A stretch of 64,000 nt of DNA from Aquimarina rhabdastrellae (GTDB lineage Bacteria; Bacteroidota; Bacteroidia; Flavobacteriales; Flavobacteriaceae), in contig CANDNT010000001.1 in assembly GCA_947387485.1 (NCBI GenBank), positions 620,001 to 684,000 on the forward strand, given 5' to 3'. The notes below the pieces were generated by a model. That model was given only the letters and a program-made list of their open reading frames with translations. It was not told the origin of the DNA and made no database searches. Shown in pieces: positions 1 to 10,157 of the stretch (position 1 is its first letter; the number at the start of each line of letters is the position of its first letter). Position numbers and translations under genes: made by a program.

Positions 1-491
1 TATACTTTTACTTTTTCTTGATTAATAGCATCTACTTGCCTACCTCTATAACTAGGCTGAATTGGTAAATGCCTGCTAAAACGTCTATCTATAAGTGTCA
101 ATAACTCTATTTCTTTTGGTCTACCAAAAGATTGTATTGCTGTTAATGCAGCTCTTATACTACGCCCTGTATATAATACATCGTCTATAAATACTACATT
201 CTTATCTTCTACAATAAAATCAATATGAGTCTTATTAGCTTCTAGTGGTTTATCTCCCCTTCTAAAATCATCTCTATAAAATGTAATATCTAGATAACCT
301 AGTTTTATATTAGGTATCTGATAATCATTTTCTAAAAAATTCTTGATTCTATTGGCTAGATAGGTTCCTCTAGGCTGAATCCCAATCAGTACAGTTTCTT
401 TAAAATCTGAATGATTTTCAATTAATTGACAAGCCAACCTATGCAGGATAATGTGTATCTCTTTTGTGGTAAGAAGCTGTTTTTGACTCAT
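1..491 (-). CDS. pyrR: Bifunctional pyrimidine operon regulator / uracil phosphoribosyltransferase PyrR (3' end off window)
   Basis: The reading frame begins at the ATG read leftwards from 491 (MSQKQLLTTKEIHIILHRLA) and is open to base 1, giving about 163 residues of a family usually near 180. It shows the type I PRTase features of PyrR: an early IGIQPRG segment, DITFYRDDFRR, and the PRPP-binding loop VVFIDDVLYTGRSIRAAL, followed by LIDRRFSRHLPIQPSYRGR. PyrR binds pyr mRNA in Firmicutes and has UPRTase activity; in flavobacteria it usually precedes pyrB, which would lie beyond the left edge. The next gene on the strand ends 132 bases upstream. The identification is firm; an RNA-binding role in this lineage is not shown by the sequence. 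Confidence 0.93.
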   Translation of the reverse strand, partial: MSQKQLLTTKEIHIILHRLACQLIENHSDFKETVLIGIQPRGTYLANRIKNFLENDYQIPNIKLGYLDITFYRDDFRRGDKPLEANKTHIDFIVEDKNVVFIDDVLYTGRSIRAALTAIQSFGRPKEIELLTLIDRRFSRHLPIQPSYRGRQVDAINQEKVKV

Positions 492-623
492 AGTATCCAA
501 ATAGATATTTGGTATACAAAAATACATAAAAAAGTGATAGCTCTCTTAGCTTTTGCTTGATAAAGTTGACTGCTATTTTCTTTTCTAATTAAAATTTGTG
601 GAGAGTTCTTATACCTTTTCTAT

Positions 624-1469
624 CTATCGAATTAGCTTTCGCAGTGGTACTGGCATATCTACACCTTCAGAAATAAAACGCTTATGTACTCGTTCTTTAA
701 GTTTACATTTCATTCTAAACTCTTGAAACGGTTCTGATATCCATACATATGCTCTAATATGTATATAATCTTCATGAATATCAATTACTCGCACTTGTAC
801 AGCTTCTTTGGTATGATCTCCTACATTATAGTCTAAGATATATTCTAATTCTTTTGCTTCTTCTTGTATTATTTTTCTTGCCAAATCCACATCGGCATAC
901 ATTCCGATTTTAAAATTATTAAAACTCAATACTTTACTATCTTGTATTGTGTGATTTAAAACAGATTCTGTACTTATAATAGAATTAGGTATAATTAATC
1001 GTTTGTTCTCAAAAGTATTAATTACCGTATGCCTCAAGGTTATATCATCTACAATTCCTACTCGTTCTGTATCAAGTTTGATATAATCCCCTACTCTAAA
1101 TGGTTTAAAAATCACAATGAAAACTCCCGCAATTAAATTCGATATTGCTGCTTGTGCAGCAAAACCAATAATTGCAGCTAAGATTCCTGCCCCTGAGAAA
1201 ATTAGTGTAGCTTGCCGTCTTAAAAACGGTACTGTTGCTATAATCACGAGACAAGCCATTATCATAAATAAAAACTTGATTGAATTCTTTGCAAACTTTA
1301 AGCTTGTTACTCCAAACTGATCTTTCTTTTCTCTCGATACTAAATATCGTACTAAGAAAAACCGAAATATTTTAGACAATATCCAACCTATTATCAATAA
1401 GATCATACTGTAAAGAAAAATTCCTTCAATATGATCGATATTTATATATTTCAGCAAAAAATCAGTCAT
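624..1469 (-). CDS. Small-conductance mechanosensitive channel, MscS family
   Basis: This 281-residue inner-membrane protein has three predicted helices, at about 15-40, 62-85 and 92-120. The last carries the Gly/Ala-rich pore-helix pattern of MscS (SGAGILAAIIGFAAQAAISNL), followed by the beta domain signature FKPFRVGDYIKLD and PNSIIS. MscS channels open under membrane tension and release osmolytes during hypo-osmotic shock. The length matches the minimal MscS form. It follows parC by 32 bases on the same strand and could be read as the third gene of the parE-parC transcript. Confidence 0.9.
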   Translation of the reverse strand: MTDFLLKYINIDHIEGIFLYSMILLIIGWILSKIFRFFLVRYLVSREKKDQFGVTSLKFAKNSIKFLFMIMACLVIIATVPFLRRQATLIFSGAGILAAIIGFAAQAAISNLIAGVFIVIFKPFRVGDYIKLDTERVGIVDDITLRHTVINTFENKRLIIPNSIISTESVLNHTIQDSKVLSFNNFKIGMYADVDLARKIIQEEAKELEYILDYNVGDHTKEAVQVRVIDIHEDYIHIRAYVWISEPFQEFRMKCKLKERVHKRFISEGVDMPVPLRKLIR

Positions 1470-1501
1470 CCCTTTTGCACTATGCTATTTATGCTTTTAT
1501 T

Positions 1502-4183
1502 TTAAAACAATGTAGGTTGCCCCTCATCATCTTCGTCTTTTTCCTCACCTTTCTCCTCTGCTCCATTTTCGCTAGTATTTGTTTTACTAAATTCTGAAAA
1601 AGCAATAGGTTCTCCTGTTACTCTTTCTTCTTCTACAACTTCAATTTCTTCTGTAGGAACAGGTTCTGGTTCTTCATAAGGTAACGAATCTAATAAATTG
1701 ATCTGTCTAACTTTATCAGTCGTCAATTGATTTCCTAAAGCTTTTATTCCTTTAATCGAAATAAACTCTTCTAGGTTAATTTCACTATTTGGTTTCTGAT
1801 CTTTACCTCTTATCTTAGTATAAACTACTTCTGCCATAGGTCTATAATCTGAAGACACTATTTCTAATTGTGACTTAGGATGATCTGTTATAAAATATTC
1901 TTCTTTATCTGGGTTTTCAATTAAAAATCGCTTTACATAGTAACGCTCTTTTTCTCCCTCCCAATAAATTACAGAAATAGGTTTTTTAGGATTCCATTTT
2001 TCTAAGACAATCATGTCATTATCAAAATGCAATGTCATTTCTGGTACTATGGTCTTAAGGTATCCTTTTTGAGTAATGATCAATAAACGATCTTCTCCTC
2101 TAAATTCTCCTAGAAGCTCTCCTCTACCATCTACATTTAATCGTCTTACAGTATCATCAAACCAAATCTTTCTTGGTTTTAAAGTAGAAACTCCTTGTTC
2201 TTTAAGTTCTACTTTTTTCACCACATATTTGGTTACCACATTACCTTTTACTCCTCTTCCTTTGATCAAGAGATTAGCAAAATCAAGATCAAACTTTAAT
2301 TTCTTAATACTACCTGCTTGACGTAAATACACCGTAACTAGCTCTGCTTCTCCATTAGGATTAGCTGAGAAATACAACAATTTTGACCCTTTTTTACCTT
2401 GAGTAAGATCGTATTCTTTATCTCTAGTTATACTGGTTACTGCAAAACGTTTAACATAAGCTCCTCCACCTCTACCATCTTGATAAATGGCATTATAGAT
2501 CGTACGTTTATCTTTTTTCTTAAAGACCGCTACGTGAATAATATCTTTTCCTATAAAAGTTTTGGAATCTACTCTAGTTACCATCATCTTACCACTAGCG
2601 GTAAAACAAATGATATCATCTATATCTGCACAATCTGTTACATATTCATCTTTACGTAACGAAGTTCCTATAAATCCTTCTGCTCGATTTACATATAATT
2701 TCGTATTACGAATCACCACTTTGGTGGCTTCTATATCGTCAAAGATTCTAATTTCTGTTTTTCGATCTTTATCTTTACCGTAAGTAGTTTTTAAATGTTT
2801 GAAGTAATCAATTGCATATGTTATCAAATGCTCTAAATGATGTTTTACTTCTGCAATTTGATCTTCTAAAGCTTCTATTTTTTGTTGTGCTTTATCAATA
2901 TCAAACTTAGAAATACGCTTGATTCGTATCTCTGTTAATCGTGTTATATCTTCTTCGGTTATAGCACGTTTTAAATGTGTAATATGTGGTTGTAATCCTT
3001 TATCAATTGCTTTAATAACCCCATCCCATGTTTCTTCTTCTTCAATATCACGATAAATACGATTTTCTATAAAGATACGCTCTAAAGAAGCAAAATGCCA
3101 TTGTTCTTGTAATTCATTTAATTGAATCTCAAGCTCTCTTTTCAGTAAATTAACCGTATTATCTGTTGATCTTCTTAAAATTTCTGATACTCCTATAAAA
3201 TTAGGTCTATTATCTTCGATCACACAGCCTAATGGCGAAATGGATACTTCGCAATTGGTAAATGCATATAAAGCATCTATGGTTTTATCTGGTGAGATAT
3301 TATTAGGGAGATGAATCAATATTTCAACCTCTGCAGCTGTATTGTCTTCTATCTTCTTAATTTTAATCTTTCCTTTTTCGTTTGCTTTTAATATCGAGTC
3401 AATTAAGGAAGTTGTCGTCGTACTAAAAGGTATTTCACTTATACGTAATGTATGTTTATCAGATTGTTCTATCCTAGCTCTTACACGGGCTTTACCTCCT
3501 CTTAATCCATCATTATAGTTGGTAAAGTCTGCAATACCCGAAGTAGGAAAATCTGGTAAAATCGTAAATCGCTTTCCTTGTAAATGCTTTATGGAAGCAT
3601 CTATAAGTTCGTTAAAGTTATGTGGTAAAATTTTAGTACTCAATCCTACTGCAATACCTTCGGCTCCTTGTGCTAATAGTAATGGGAATTTTACTGGAAG
3701 GTTTATAGGTTCGTTTTTACGACCATCATAAGATAATTGCCACTCTGTTACTTTGGGATTATAAACTACTTCAAGAGCAAATTTGGATAAACGTGCTTCT
3801 ATATAACGTGAAGCTGCTGCTCTATCTCCTGTAAGGATATTACCCCAGTTACCTTGCATATCGATCAATAAGTCTTTTTGACCGATTTGCACCATAGCAT
3901 CAGAGATACTCGCATCACCATGAGGATGATATTGCATGGTGTGTCCTACAATATTTGCTACCTTATTATAACGTCCATCATCAAGATCTTTCATCGAGTG
4001 TAATATACGACGTTGTACAGGCTTAAAACCATCTTCAATGGCAGGAACAGCACGTTCAAGAATTACATAAGAAGCATAATCTAGAAACCAGTCTTTATAC
4101 ATACCGGTAACTTTGGTAATTACTTCTTGAGGTTCATTGAAGGCTTCGTTATTTAATTCTTCGTTTTCGTTTTCCAATTCCAT
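1502..4183 (-). CDS. parC: DNA topoisomerase IV subunit A
   Basis: This is the 893-residue cleavage subunit of a type IIA topoisomerase, which decatenates daughter chromosomes with ParE. The winged-helix catalytic Tyr is Y127 in AAASRYIEARLS. FKPVQRRILHSM and GDRAAASRY match the family, and the C-terminal half has the beta-pinwheel blades expected of ParC/GyrA. ParC rather than GyrA is chosen because parE lies immediately upstream (30-base gap) and the C-terminal domain ends in an acidic, Glu-rich tail. At the quinolone-contact position equivalent to E. coli Ser83/80 the residue is Ala (HPHGDASISD, A91). I believe this is lineage-typical, and it may lower fluoroquinolone sensitivity. Confidence 0.93.
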   Translation of the reverse strand: MELENENEELNNEAFNEPQEVITKVTGMYKDWFLDYASYVILERAVPAIEDGFKPVQRRILHSMKDLDDGRYNKVANIVGHTMQYHPHGDASISDAMVQIGQKDLLIDMQGNWGNILTGDRAAASRYIEARLSKFALEVVYNPKVTEWQLSYDGRKNEPINLPVKFPLLLAQGAEGIAVGLSTKILPHNFNELIDASIKHLQGKRFTILPDFPTSGIADFTNYNDGLRGGKARVRARIEQSDKHTLRISEIPFSTTTTSLIDSILKANEKGKIKIKKIEDNTAAEVEILIHLPNNISPDKTIDALYAFTNCEVSISPLGCVIEDNRPNFIGVSEILRRSTDNTVNLLKRELEIQLNELQEQWHFASLERIFIENRIYRDIEEEETWDGVIKAIDKGLQPHITHLKRAITEEDITRLTEIRIKRISKFDIDKAQQKIEALEDQIAEVKHHLEHLITYAIDYFKHLKTTYGKDKDRKTEIRIFDDIEATKVVIRNTKLYVNRAEGFIGTSLRKDEYVTDCADIDDIICFTASGKMMVTRVDSKTFIGKDIIHVAVFKKKDKRTIYNAIYQDGRGGGAYVKRFAVTSITRDKEYDLTQGKKGSKLLYFSANPNGEAELVTVYLRQAGSIKKLKFDLDFANLLIKGRGVKGNVVTKYVVKKVELKEQGVSTLKPRKIWFDDTVRRLNVDGRGELLGEFRGEDRLLIITQKGYLKTIVPEMTLHFDNDMIVLEKWNPKKPISVIYWEGEKERYYVKRFLIENPDKEEYFITDHPKSQLEIVSSDYRPMAEVVYTKIRGKDQKPNSEINLEEFISIKGIKALGNQLTTDKVRQINLLDSLPYEEPEPVPTEEIEVVEEERVTGEPIAFSEFSKTNTSENGAEEKGEEKDEDDEGQPTLF

Positions 4184-4213
4184 ATACCTTGAGGGCTGAC
4201 TTTATGTAGGTTA

Positions 4214-6082
4214 TTATGCTTTTATATCTTCTTCTGTATCTAACTCAACTTTGAGGTTATCAATGATAAATCGTTGTCGATCTGGAGTGTTTTTTCCCAT
4301 ATAGAAAGAAAGTAGTTCTTCTATAGTTTTTTCTTTATCTAGCATCACAGGGTCTAATCGTATATCATCTCCAATAAAATGAACAAATTCATCTGGTGAT
4401 ATTTCTCCAAGTCCCTTAAATCGTGTGATCTCTGGTTTACCTCTTTTGGAGAGTTTTGCTATAGCATCTTTTCGTTCTTGCTCTGAATAACAATAGATGG
4501 TTTCTTTCTTATTTCTAACTCTAAAAAGCGGTGTTTGCAGTATATACAAATGTCCTTCTTTAATCAATTCTGGAAAAAACTGAAGAAAGAACGTAATCAA
4601 TAATAAACGTATGTGCATTCCATCAACATCGGCATCGGTTGCAATTACAATATTGTTGTATCGCAAATCCTCCATAGATTCTTCTATATTTAATGCCGCT
4701 TGTAAAAGATTGAATTCTTCATTTTCGTATACAATCTTTTTGGTCATATTATAACAGTTTAAGGGCTTACCTCTTAAACTGAATACTGCTTGTGTATTTA
4801 CATTTCTAGATTTTGTAATCGATCCACTTGCCGAGTCTCCCTCGGTGATAAATAAAGTACTTTCTAGATAATTTTCTTTTTTAGTATCTGTAAGGTGGAT
4901 TCTACAATCTCTTAATTTTTTATTATGCAGACTCGCTTTTTTAGCACGATCTTTTGCTAGTTTTCTTATTCCAGAAAGTTCTTTACGTTCTCTTTCTGCT
5001 TGAAGAATTTTACGTTGTAGTTTTTCGGCAGTTTCTTGATTACGATGTAAAAAGTTATCTAACTTATTTTTTACAAAATCATTGATATATGTACGTACTG
5101 TAGGTAATTCTCCTCCCATTTCTGTCGACCCCAATTTGGTTTTGGTCTGACTTTCAAAAACGGGTTCCATTACTTTAATACTTATTGCAGAAACTATAGA
5201 TTTACGTATATCACTAGCTTCGTAGTTTTTATTAAAAAACTCTCTTAGTGTTTTTACTACAGCCTCTCTATATGCTGCCTGATGTGTTCCTCCTTGTGTA
5301 GTATGTTGTCCGTTAACAAATGAGTGATATTCTTCGCTATACTGAGTCCTACTATGTGTTAACGCTATCTCAATATCATCGCCTCTAAGGTGAATAATAT
5401 CATATAAACGATCATCTTCTTTGATACTATCTGATAAGAGATCTTTTAATCCATCTTTGGACACAAATTTTTCTCCATTAAAAACTATGGTTAATCCTGG
5501 ATTAAGATATACATAGTTTTTAAGCATTTTCTCTACATACTCATTTCGATATTTATAGTTTTTAAATATCGTTTCGTCTGGAATGAAAGATACTTTTGTT
5601 CCCTTACGTCGCGATGTTTCTTCTAGCAATTCTTGATTGGTAAGATTACCTATTTCAAACTCTGCCGAAGCAGATTTACCATCACGAGTAGATTCTACTC
5701 TAAAATAGGTTGATAAAGCATTTACTGCCTTTGTACCAACTCCATTTAACCCAACCGATTTCTTAAATGCCCTAGAGTCGTATTTACCCCCTGTATTCAT
5801 TTTGGAAACCACATCAACCACTTTTCCTAAAGGAATTCCACGACCATAATCTCTAACGATCACTTTATTGCCTTGTATAGAAATATCGATAGTTTTACCG
5901 GTTCCCATTACAAACTCATCGATAGAGTTATCGATAACTTCTTTTAAGAGAATATATATACCATCATCTGCAGATGATCCATCTCCTAATTTACCAATAT
6001 ACATCCCCGGTCGCATACGGATATGCTCTTTCCAGTCGAGTGAACGTATATTGTCTTCGGTATATTGTGTAGTTTGATCCAT
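4214..6082 (-). CDS. parE: DNA topoisomerase IV subunit B (ATPase)
   Basis: This 622-residue subunit has a GHKL ATPase domain at the N terminus ([11 protein letters not shown] with the catalytic Glu/Asn, [27 protein letters not shown]), a transducer domain, and a TOPRIM domain with [12 protein letters not shown] and [13 protein letters not shown], the metal-binding motifs. It forms the A2B2 topoisomerase IV with the parC product encoded 30 bases downstream. The length of about 620 residues fits ParE and is short of proteobacterial GyrB, which has an extra insertion. The ATG at 6082 is the natural start. A hairpin terminator lies further upstream, belonging to the next gene. Confidence 0.93.
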   Translation of the reverse strand: MDQTTQYTEDNIRSLDWKEHIRMRPGMYIGKLGDGSSADDGIYILLKEVIDNSIDEFVMGTGKTIDISIQGNKVIVRDYGRGIPLGKVVDVVSKMNTGGKYDSRAFKKSVGLNGVGTKAVNALSTYFRVESTRDGKSASAEFEIGNLTNQELLEETSRRKGTKVSFIPDETIFKNYKYRNEYVEKMLKNYVYLNPGLTIVFNGEKFVSKDGLKDLLSDSIKEDDRLYDIIHLRGDDIEIALTHSRTQYSEEYHSFVNGQHTTQGGTHQAAYREAVVKTLREFFNKNYEASDIRKSIVSAISIKVMEPVFESQTKTKLGSTEMGGELPTVRTYINDFVKNKLDNFLHRNQETAEKLQRKILQAERERKELSGIRKLAKDRAKKASLHNKKLRDCRIHLTDTKKENYLESTLFITEGDSASGSITKSRNVNTQAVFSLRGKPLNCYNMTKKIVYENEEFNLLQAALNIEESMEDLRYNNIVIATDADVDGMHIRLLLITFFLQFFPELIKEGHLYILQTPLFRVRNKKETIYCYSEQERKDAIAKLSKRGKPEITRFKGLGEISPDEFVHFIGDDIRLDPVMLDKEKTIEELLSFYMGKNTPDRQRFIIDNLKVELDTEEDIKA

Positions 6083-6283
6083 AAAATATCAGGTAGAATG
6101 CTTGCTAATATAAGGTTTAGCTTCCTAATTTAAAACCCCTTAGGTTATAATTTAATTAACAACGCTTATTTCCCTTTTCTTAATCACTATAAAACAACAA
6201 TTTAACTTACAATTATTTCTTTTTTTAATTAAAAAGCCGATATAAAACACTATTTTCCTGATCTATTACTCAATTACAAAAAA

Positions 6284-6318
6284 GAGTCAATAATTTTGTA
6301 TGACAAAACTACTGACTC
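6284..6318 (-). terminator. Intrinsic terminator of the GH71/99-like gene
   Basis: The outer stem GAGTCA/TGACTC and inner stem TTTTGT/ACAAAA flank a short loop. On the minus strand the hairpin is followed by six T (A run at 6278-6283). It sits 25 bases past the stop of the lipoprotein gene that ends at 6343. Confidence 0.7.
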
Positions 6319-6342
6319 TCACATAAACCTATTTTCTATTAC

Positions 6343-7731
6343 CTATAGAAAATTTCCAAAACGTTCTATTGCTCTTATAAGCATTCTTGATCTTCTGTAA
6401 TTCATGTCTAGCATATAATCATGTACTCTGTTTAATAATAACTGTATAAGTTCATTATGAGGATATTTCTTTCTCAATTTATATAAGCTTTCTGGTAATC
6501 TTCTAAGACTTCGCGAAGTTTCAACACCGGTATACTTACTTAATTTATTAATATATCTATATCCAAATTCTTTTGTAGGTTCTATCATTGTACCTTCTCC
6601 AAAGTCATTCCAAGTAATCACTTGAACAAAATCAACACATGGTCTATCATCCATAAATGATAAGGTTTCTGTAAAAGCATTTTCATGTTCAATTTCCCAA
6701 TTTAAATTATCTACCTGATCGCCCCAGCCACCTTCATCATAAAATGCATTAAATCCAGGATACACAGCTCCAACAGCAATATCTAATTCGACAAATTTTA
6801 TCGATGCACAATTTGCAACTACATAATCATAATATGCTTGTTGTGTGTTTAAATGTCCTTTATCGACCCAAGAATACTCTCCAGCATTTAATCCTCCTAC
6901 TCTTTCTGTTGCGCCCCATAATGTTAATATAGCTGGCGAAGTATCAAAAGTGGTTAAAATATCACTCCAAGATTCTGGAGAAGTTACATTTTCTGGACCA
7001 AAAATCGATAATACATTCTTACCGTTTATCTTTTGATAATTAGGACTTATAAAGTAATTGTTTTCTACATATTCAAAATCATCTTTAATAATTTGAATGG
7101 CTTCTGCCGAAGCTTTTTGCTCTGTACTAAATTGTACTACTCTATCTTCATACATAATAGAGAATTCTAAATCAGTTTCTTCAATTTTTGAAATAAACGA
7201 TTCTGTACTATTTTTAATAGCTGCATAATCATTTATATCTCTACTTCCGTACCAATCAAAAATAACTCCATCTACTCCTGCCATTTTCATCAACAACAAA
7301 TGATATTCTTGTAATTGAGGATCATTTGAAGAATATGGTCCTACTTTGGGATAATAATATGATGCGATTTGTCTTTTCCCATTTTCTATAATATCAGGAT
7401 TTTGATTGGCCATTGTCCAATGCATTCCCCATTCTCCATCATAATCCTTACTCTGAAACCATGGCATATAATGCACGTAAACTTTTTTGGCATTAGTTTT
7501 AGGTACTCTTTTAGCATTTGGCTTTTTATACGTCTTAGTGTAAAGATTATCAATTTCTATCTCTAGAATAGAGTCCAACTCTTGATCTGAGTAACGTTCT
7601 TCTTGTTGTTCTTCAACATTTAATTCGTTTTTTGTCAACTGCACCTCGTTTACCTCTTCTTTTGTACAACTATAGCATACAATAAGAAGAAATAGTACTA
7701 CGATTTGCAGGTTGAGCACATTGTTTTTCAT
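6343..7731 (-). CDS. Glycoside hydrolase family 71/99-like lipoprotein
   Basis: This 462-residue protein begins with a hydrophobic signal and a probable lipobox Cys (LLIVCYSC), followed by TKEE, resembling the Bacteroidota lipoprotein surface-export signal. The body has features of GH71/GH99-like TIM barrels: VYVHYMPWFQSKDYDGEWGMHW near residue 85, GVDGVIFDWYGSRD, and a C-terminal VQVITWNDFGEGTMIEPT with the acidic segment typical of the active-site end. Family members act on alpha-mannans or alpha-1,3-glucans, so a role at the cell surface on a marine polysaccharide is reasonable. No SusC/SusD pair is next to it, so it stands alone rather than in a canonical PUL. Substrate is unknown. Confidence 0.75.
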   Translation of the reverse strand: MKNNVLNLQIVVLFLLIVCYSCTKEEVNEVQLTKNELNVEEQQEERYSDQELDSILEIEIDNLYTKTYKKPNAKRVPKTNAKKVYVHYMPWFQSKDYDGEWGMHWTMANQNPDIIENGKRQIASYYYPKVGPYSSNDPQLQEYHLLLMKMAGVDGVIFDWYGSRDINDYAAIKNSTESFISKIEETDLEFSIMYEDRVVQFSTEQKASAEAIQIIKDDFEYVENNYFISPNYQKINGKNVLSIFGPENVTSPESWSDILTTFDTSPAILTLWGATERVGGLNAGEYSWVDKGHLNTQQAYYDYVVANCASIKFVELDIAVGAVYPGFNAFYDEGGWGDQVDNLNWEIEHENAFTETLSFMDDRPCVDFVQVITWNDFGEGTMIEPTKEFGYRYINKLSKYTGVETSRSLRRLPESLYKLRKKYPHNELIQLLLNRVHDYMLDMNYRRSRMLIRAIERFGNFL

Positions 7732-7964
7732 TTTACTGATTTTGTTACGTTTATACAGTAAAGCTATTGAAAAAGATTAGCTCTTAACAATCAGTAAAAA
7801 TCGGTTTTACAGGTAGAATTCTATTTTTACGGTGTTTTTACTGTTTTTCCGCAAAAACTTTGTTGTTGTTAATTCAAAAAAGTACACTTATTTATTCTAA
7901 ATTAAGCTTCAACCATATCCTCAAGGGGAATTTCCCCCTACAGCATACCGTCTTTCCCCTATTT

Positions 7965-10010
7965 TTATTCAGGGTATTCTATCCTAAGGTGGTATATATT
8001 GGTAAGTTTCCGTTTAAAAACCTTCTTGATTTGTTGTATTTCTTTAAAAGTGATATCTGCATTTAAAAATTGACCATCTTCCATTTGTTTATTGATAATC
8101 TTCTCAACGAAACTATCAATTAAACTACTAGTAGGGTTTTTTAAACTTTTTGAAGCTGCTTCTACACTATCACTCATCATCAATATCGCTGTTTCTTTTG
8201 AAAAAGGTTTAGGTCCAGGATATCTAAAGTCTTCTATATCTACATGTGCATTAGTTTCTTTTTCTTTGCTATAAAAATAATATACCGTACTGGTTCCATG
8301 ATGTGTACGGATAAAATCTATAACACGATCTGGTAGTTTGTATTTTTTTGCTATTTCTATACCTTTAATCACATGCCCTATAATGATTTGTGCGCTTTCT
8401 CTAGGAGATAACACATCGTGTGGATTTACAGATACTGCCTGATTTTCTGTATAATACGTAGGATTAGACATTTTACCAATATCATGGTATAATGCTCCTA
8501 CACGCACGAGCATTGCATTTGCTCCAATTTCATTTGCAGCGGCTTCGGCTATATTTGCTACGTTTAAAGAGTGGTGAAATGTTCCTGGTGCACGTTCTGA
8601 TAATTCTTTTAATAGTCTAGAATTGGTATCACTTAACTCTAATAAAGATACATCTGATACTAATCCAAAAACTTTTTCGTAGGCATAAATTAATGGATGT
8701 ACCATTAGGGTAGCTAATCCTCCTAAAACAAATAATCCTATTGTAAATACCTCTATGTTTTCTATATTACCTTCGTGTATGATGTGAAATGCAACATAAG
8801 ATGTGATATAAATTAAGGTAATTTGTCCAACCGATATAAATAAGTTTGCCCTTTTATAAGATTCTGATATCGTTAAAATTGTTACTATCCCTGCAATAAT
8901 TTGCAAGAACATATATTCATAACTATTAGGTACTACAAATCCTAAAATTAATACAGTAATCACATGGGTAAATAATCCCAATCGTGAATCAAAAAAAGCT
9001 TTTAATATTAATGGTAAAATACATAGCGGAATGATATATACGTAATCTATATGATATTTGACAACCAAAGTCGTAATCAATATCATCATCAAAAGGTTAA
9101 AAATGATGAATGTAACCTTAGTATTATTTTCAAAAATATCTGTTCTGTATTTACGAATAAATAATAATAACATCAATAGTGCTAATGACACTAATAGACT
9201 GTATCCAAAAACAATCCAATAATAGTTTTTTTCACTCCATACCTGTGATTCGTATTCTGCTTTAAGCGAAGTCAATATCTGGAGTTTTTCTCCTTCAACT
9301 ACTTCTCCTTTGGCTATAATTCTCCTATCTTTTTTTATACTTCCTCTAGTGATTAAAAGCTTACTTAACTCTGCTTCTAATTCACTCTCTGTAAGCTTTT
9401 TATTTAAGGATACATTAGGTCTAACTATATCATAAAACAATGCAATAAATTCATTTTTAACGCTATTAAATTCACTTTCTGCAATACGCTGATCTATAAG
9501 TCTTGTTAATGTTTTTGTAGTATAAAGTTGTTTGTATTTGATTTTTTTTGCTTGATTCTTTTTACTTAAAAAAAGTTCTCTTTCTGGTTGGTATGAATAC
9601 GACTCTGTCAATACCCCATATTGATAAATCTCATTAAGTATTCTTTGTGCAAATCGCTTTGCATCTACTTCAACTTCGGTTTCTTTAAGTATTGCTAAGT
9701 TTTTATCAAATGCTGTATTTAATTCTTGTTTTGCATGATTTGCAACTGCAATATCAAATTCGAAATACGGTAAGGTATTATTGATTATTTGTTCTTCTTC
9801 CTGAGCTATTTCTTCAGGAGTTTTGGCTATAGCAAAATCAAAAGGGGCATATAAATTCTCATATTGCCAAGGTTTCCCTTTTACAATTTCATATTTAAAA
9901 ATCCCTCCTTTCGGAAAAAGATATACAATAAGTATAATTGTAGTTATAAAGAGGAATACCTTGTAAATCAAGGACTGATTTTTGTAAAATCGATTTATAT
10001 AATCTTTCAT
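7965..10010 (-). CDS. 7TM-HD family phosphohydrolase, PgpH-like
   Basis: This 681-residue membrane protein has an N-terminal helix at about 16-34, an extracytoplasmic 7TMR-HDED domain (about 50-270) and a block of seven helices. A cytoplasmic HD domain follows, with HHSLNVANIAEAA, the HD pair in ALYHDIGKM near residue 507, and HHGTS. PgpH of Listeria, of the same architecture, hydrolyses c-di-AMP to pApA, and flavobacterial homologues are assumed to act likewise. It is transcribed away from the thiolase gene. A TACTTTTG -7-like element lies 23 bases upstream of the start. The assignment to the family is strong; the cyclic-dinucleotide substrate is inferred. Confidence 0.85.
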   Translation of the reverse strand: MKDYINRFYKNQSLIYKVFLFITTIILIVYLFPKGGIFKYEIVKGKPWQYENLYAPFDFAIAKTPEEIAQEEEQIINNTLPYFEFDIAVANHAKQELNTAFDKNLAILKETEVEVDAKRFAQRILNEIYQYGVLTESYSYQPERELFLSKKNQAKKIKYKQLYTTKTLTRLIDQRIAESEFNSVKNEFIALFYDIVRPNVSLNKKLTESELEAELSKLLITRGSIKKDRRIIAKGEVVEGEKLQILTSLKAEYESQVWSEKNYYWIVFGYSLLVSLALLMLLLFIRKYRTDIFENNTKVTFIIFNLLMMILITTLVVKYHIDYVYIIPLCILPLILKAFFDSRLGLFTHVITVLILGFVVPNSYEYMFLQIIAGIVTILTISESYKRANLFISVGQITLIYITSYVAFHIIHEGNIENIEVFTIGLFVLGGLATLMVHPLIYAYEKVFGLVSDVSLLELSDTNSRLLKELSERAPGTFHHSLNVANIAEAAANEIGANAMLVRVGALYHDIGKMSNPTYYTENQAVSVNPHDVLSPRESAQIIIGHVIKGIEIAKKYKLPDRVIDFIRTHHGTSTVYYFYSKEKETNAHVDIEDFRYPGPKPFSKETAILMMSDSVEAASKSLKNPTSSLIDSFVEKIINKQMEDGQFLNADITFKEIQQIKKVFKRKLTNIYHLRIEYPE

Positions 10011-10032
10011 TCAGTTTAAAATATCACCACTT

Positions 10033-10040
10033 CAAAAGTA
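10033..10040 (-). promoter_or_regulatory. Bacteroidota -7 element (TACTTTTG) of the PgpH-like gene
   Basis: The reverse complement matches TAnnTTTG exactly and lies 23 bases before the start codon. No TTG -33 element is seen at the usual distance, so this is only a candidate. Confidence 0.4.
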
Positions 10041-10157
10041 GTAAAAAATTAAACAGTAATACACTTATAAGAACTTAGGGGCTCAAGTAGTGTTTTTCCT
10101 GTAAAAATTCCTTAAATTCGCAAAAAAACATTACTAAAGTTCAATAAAACCATATAT

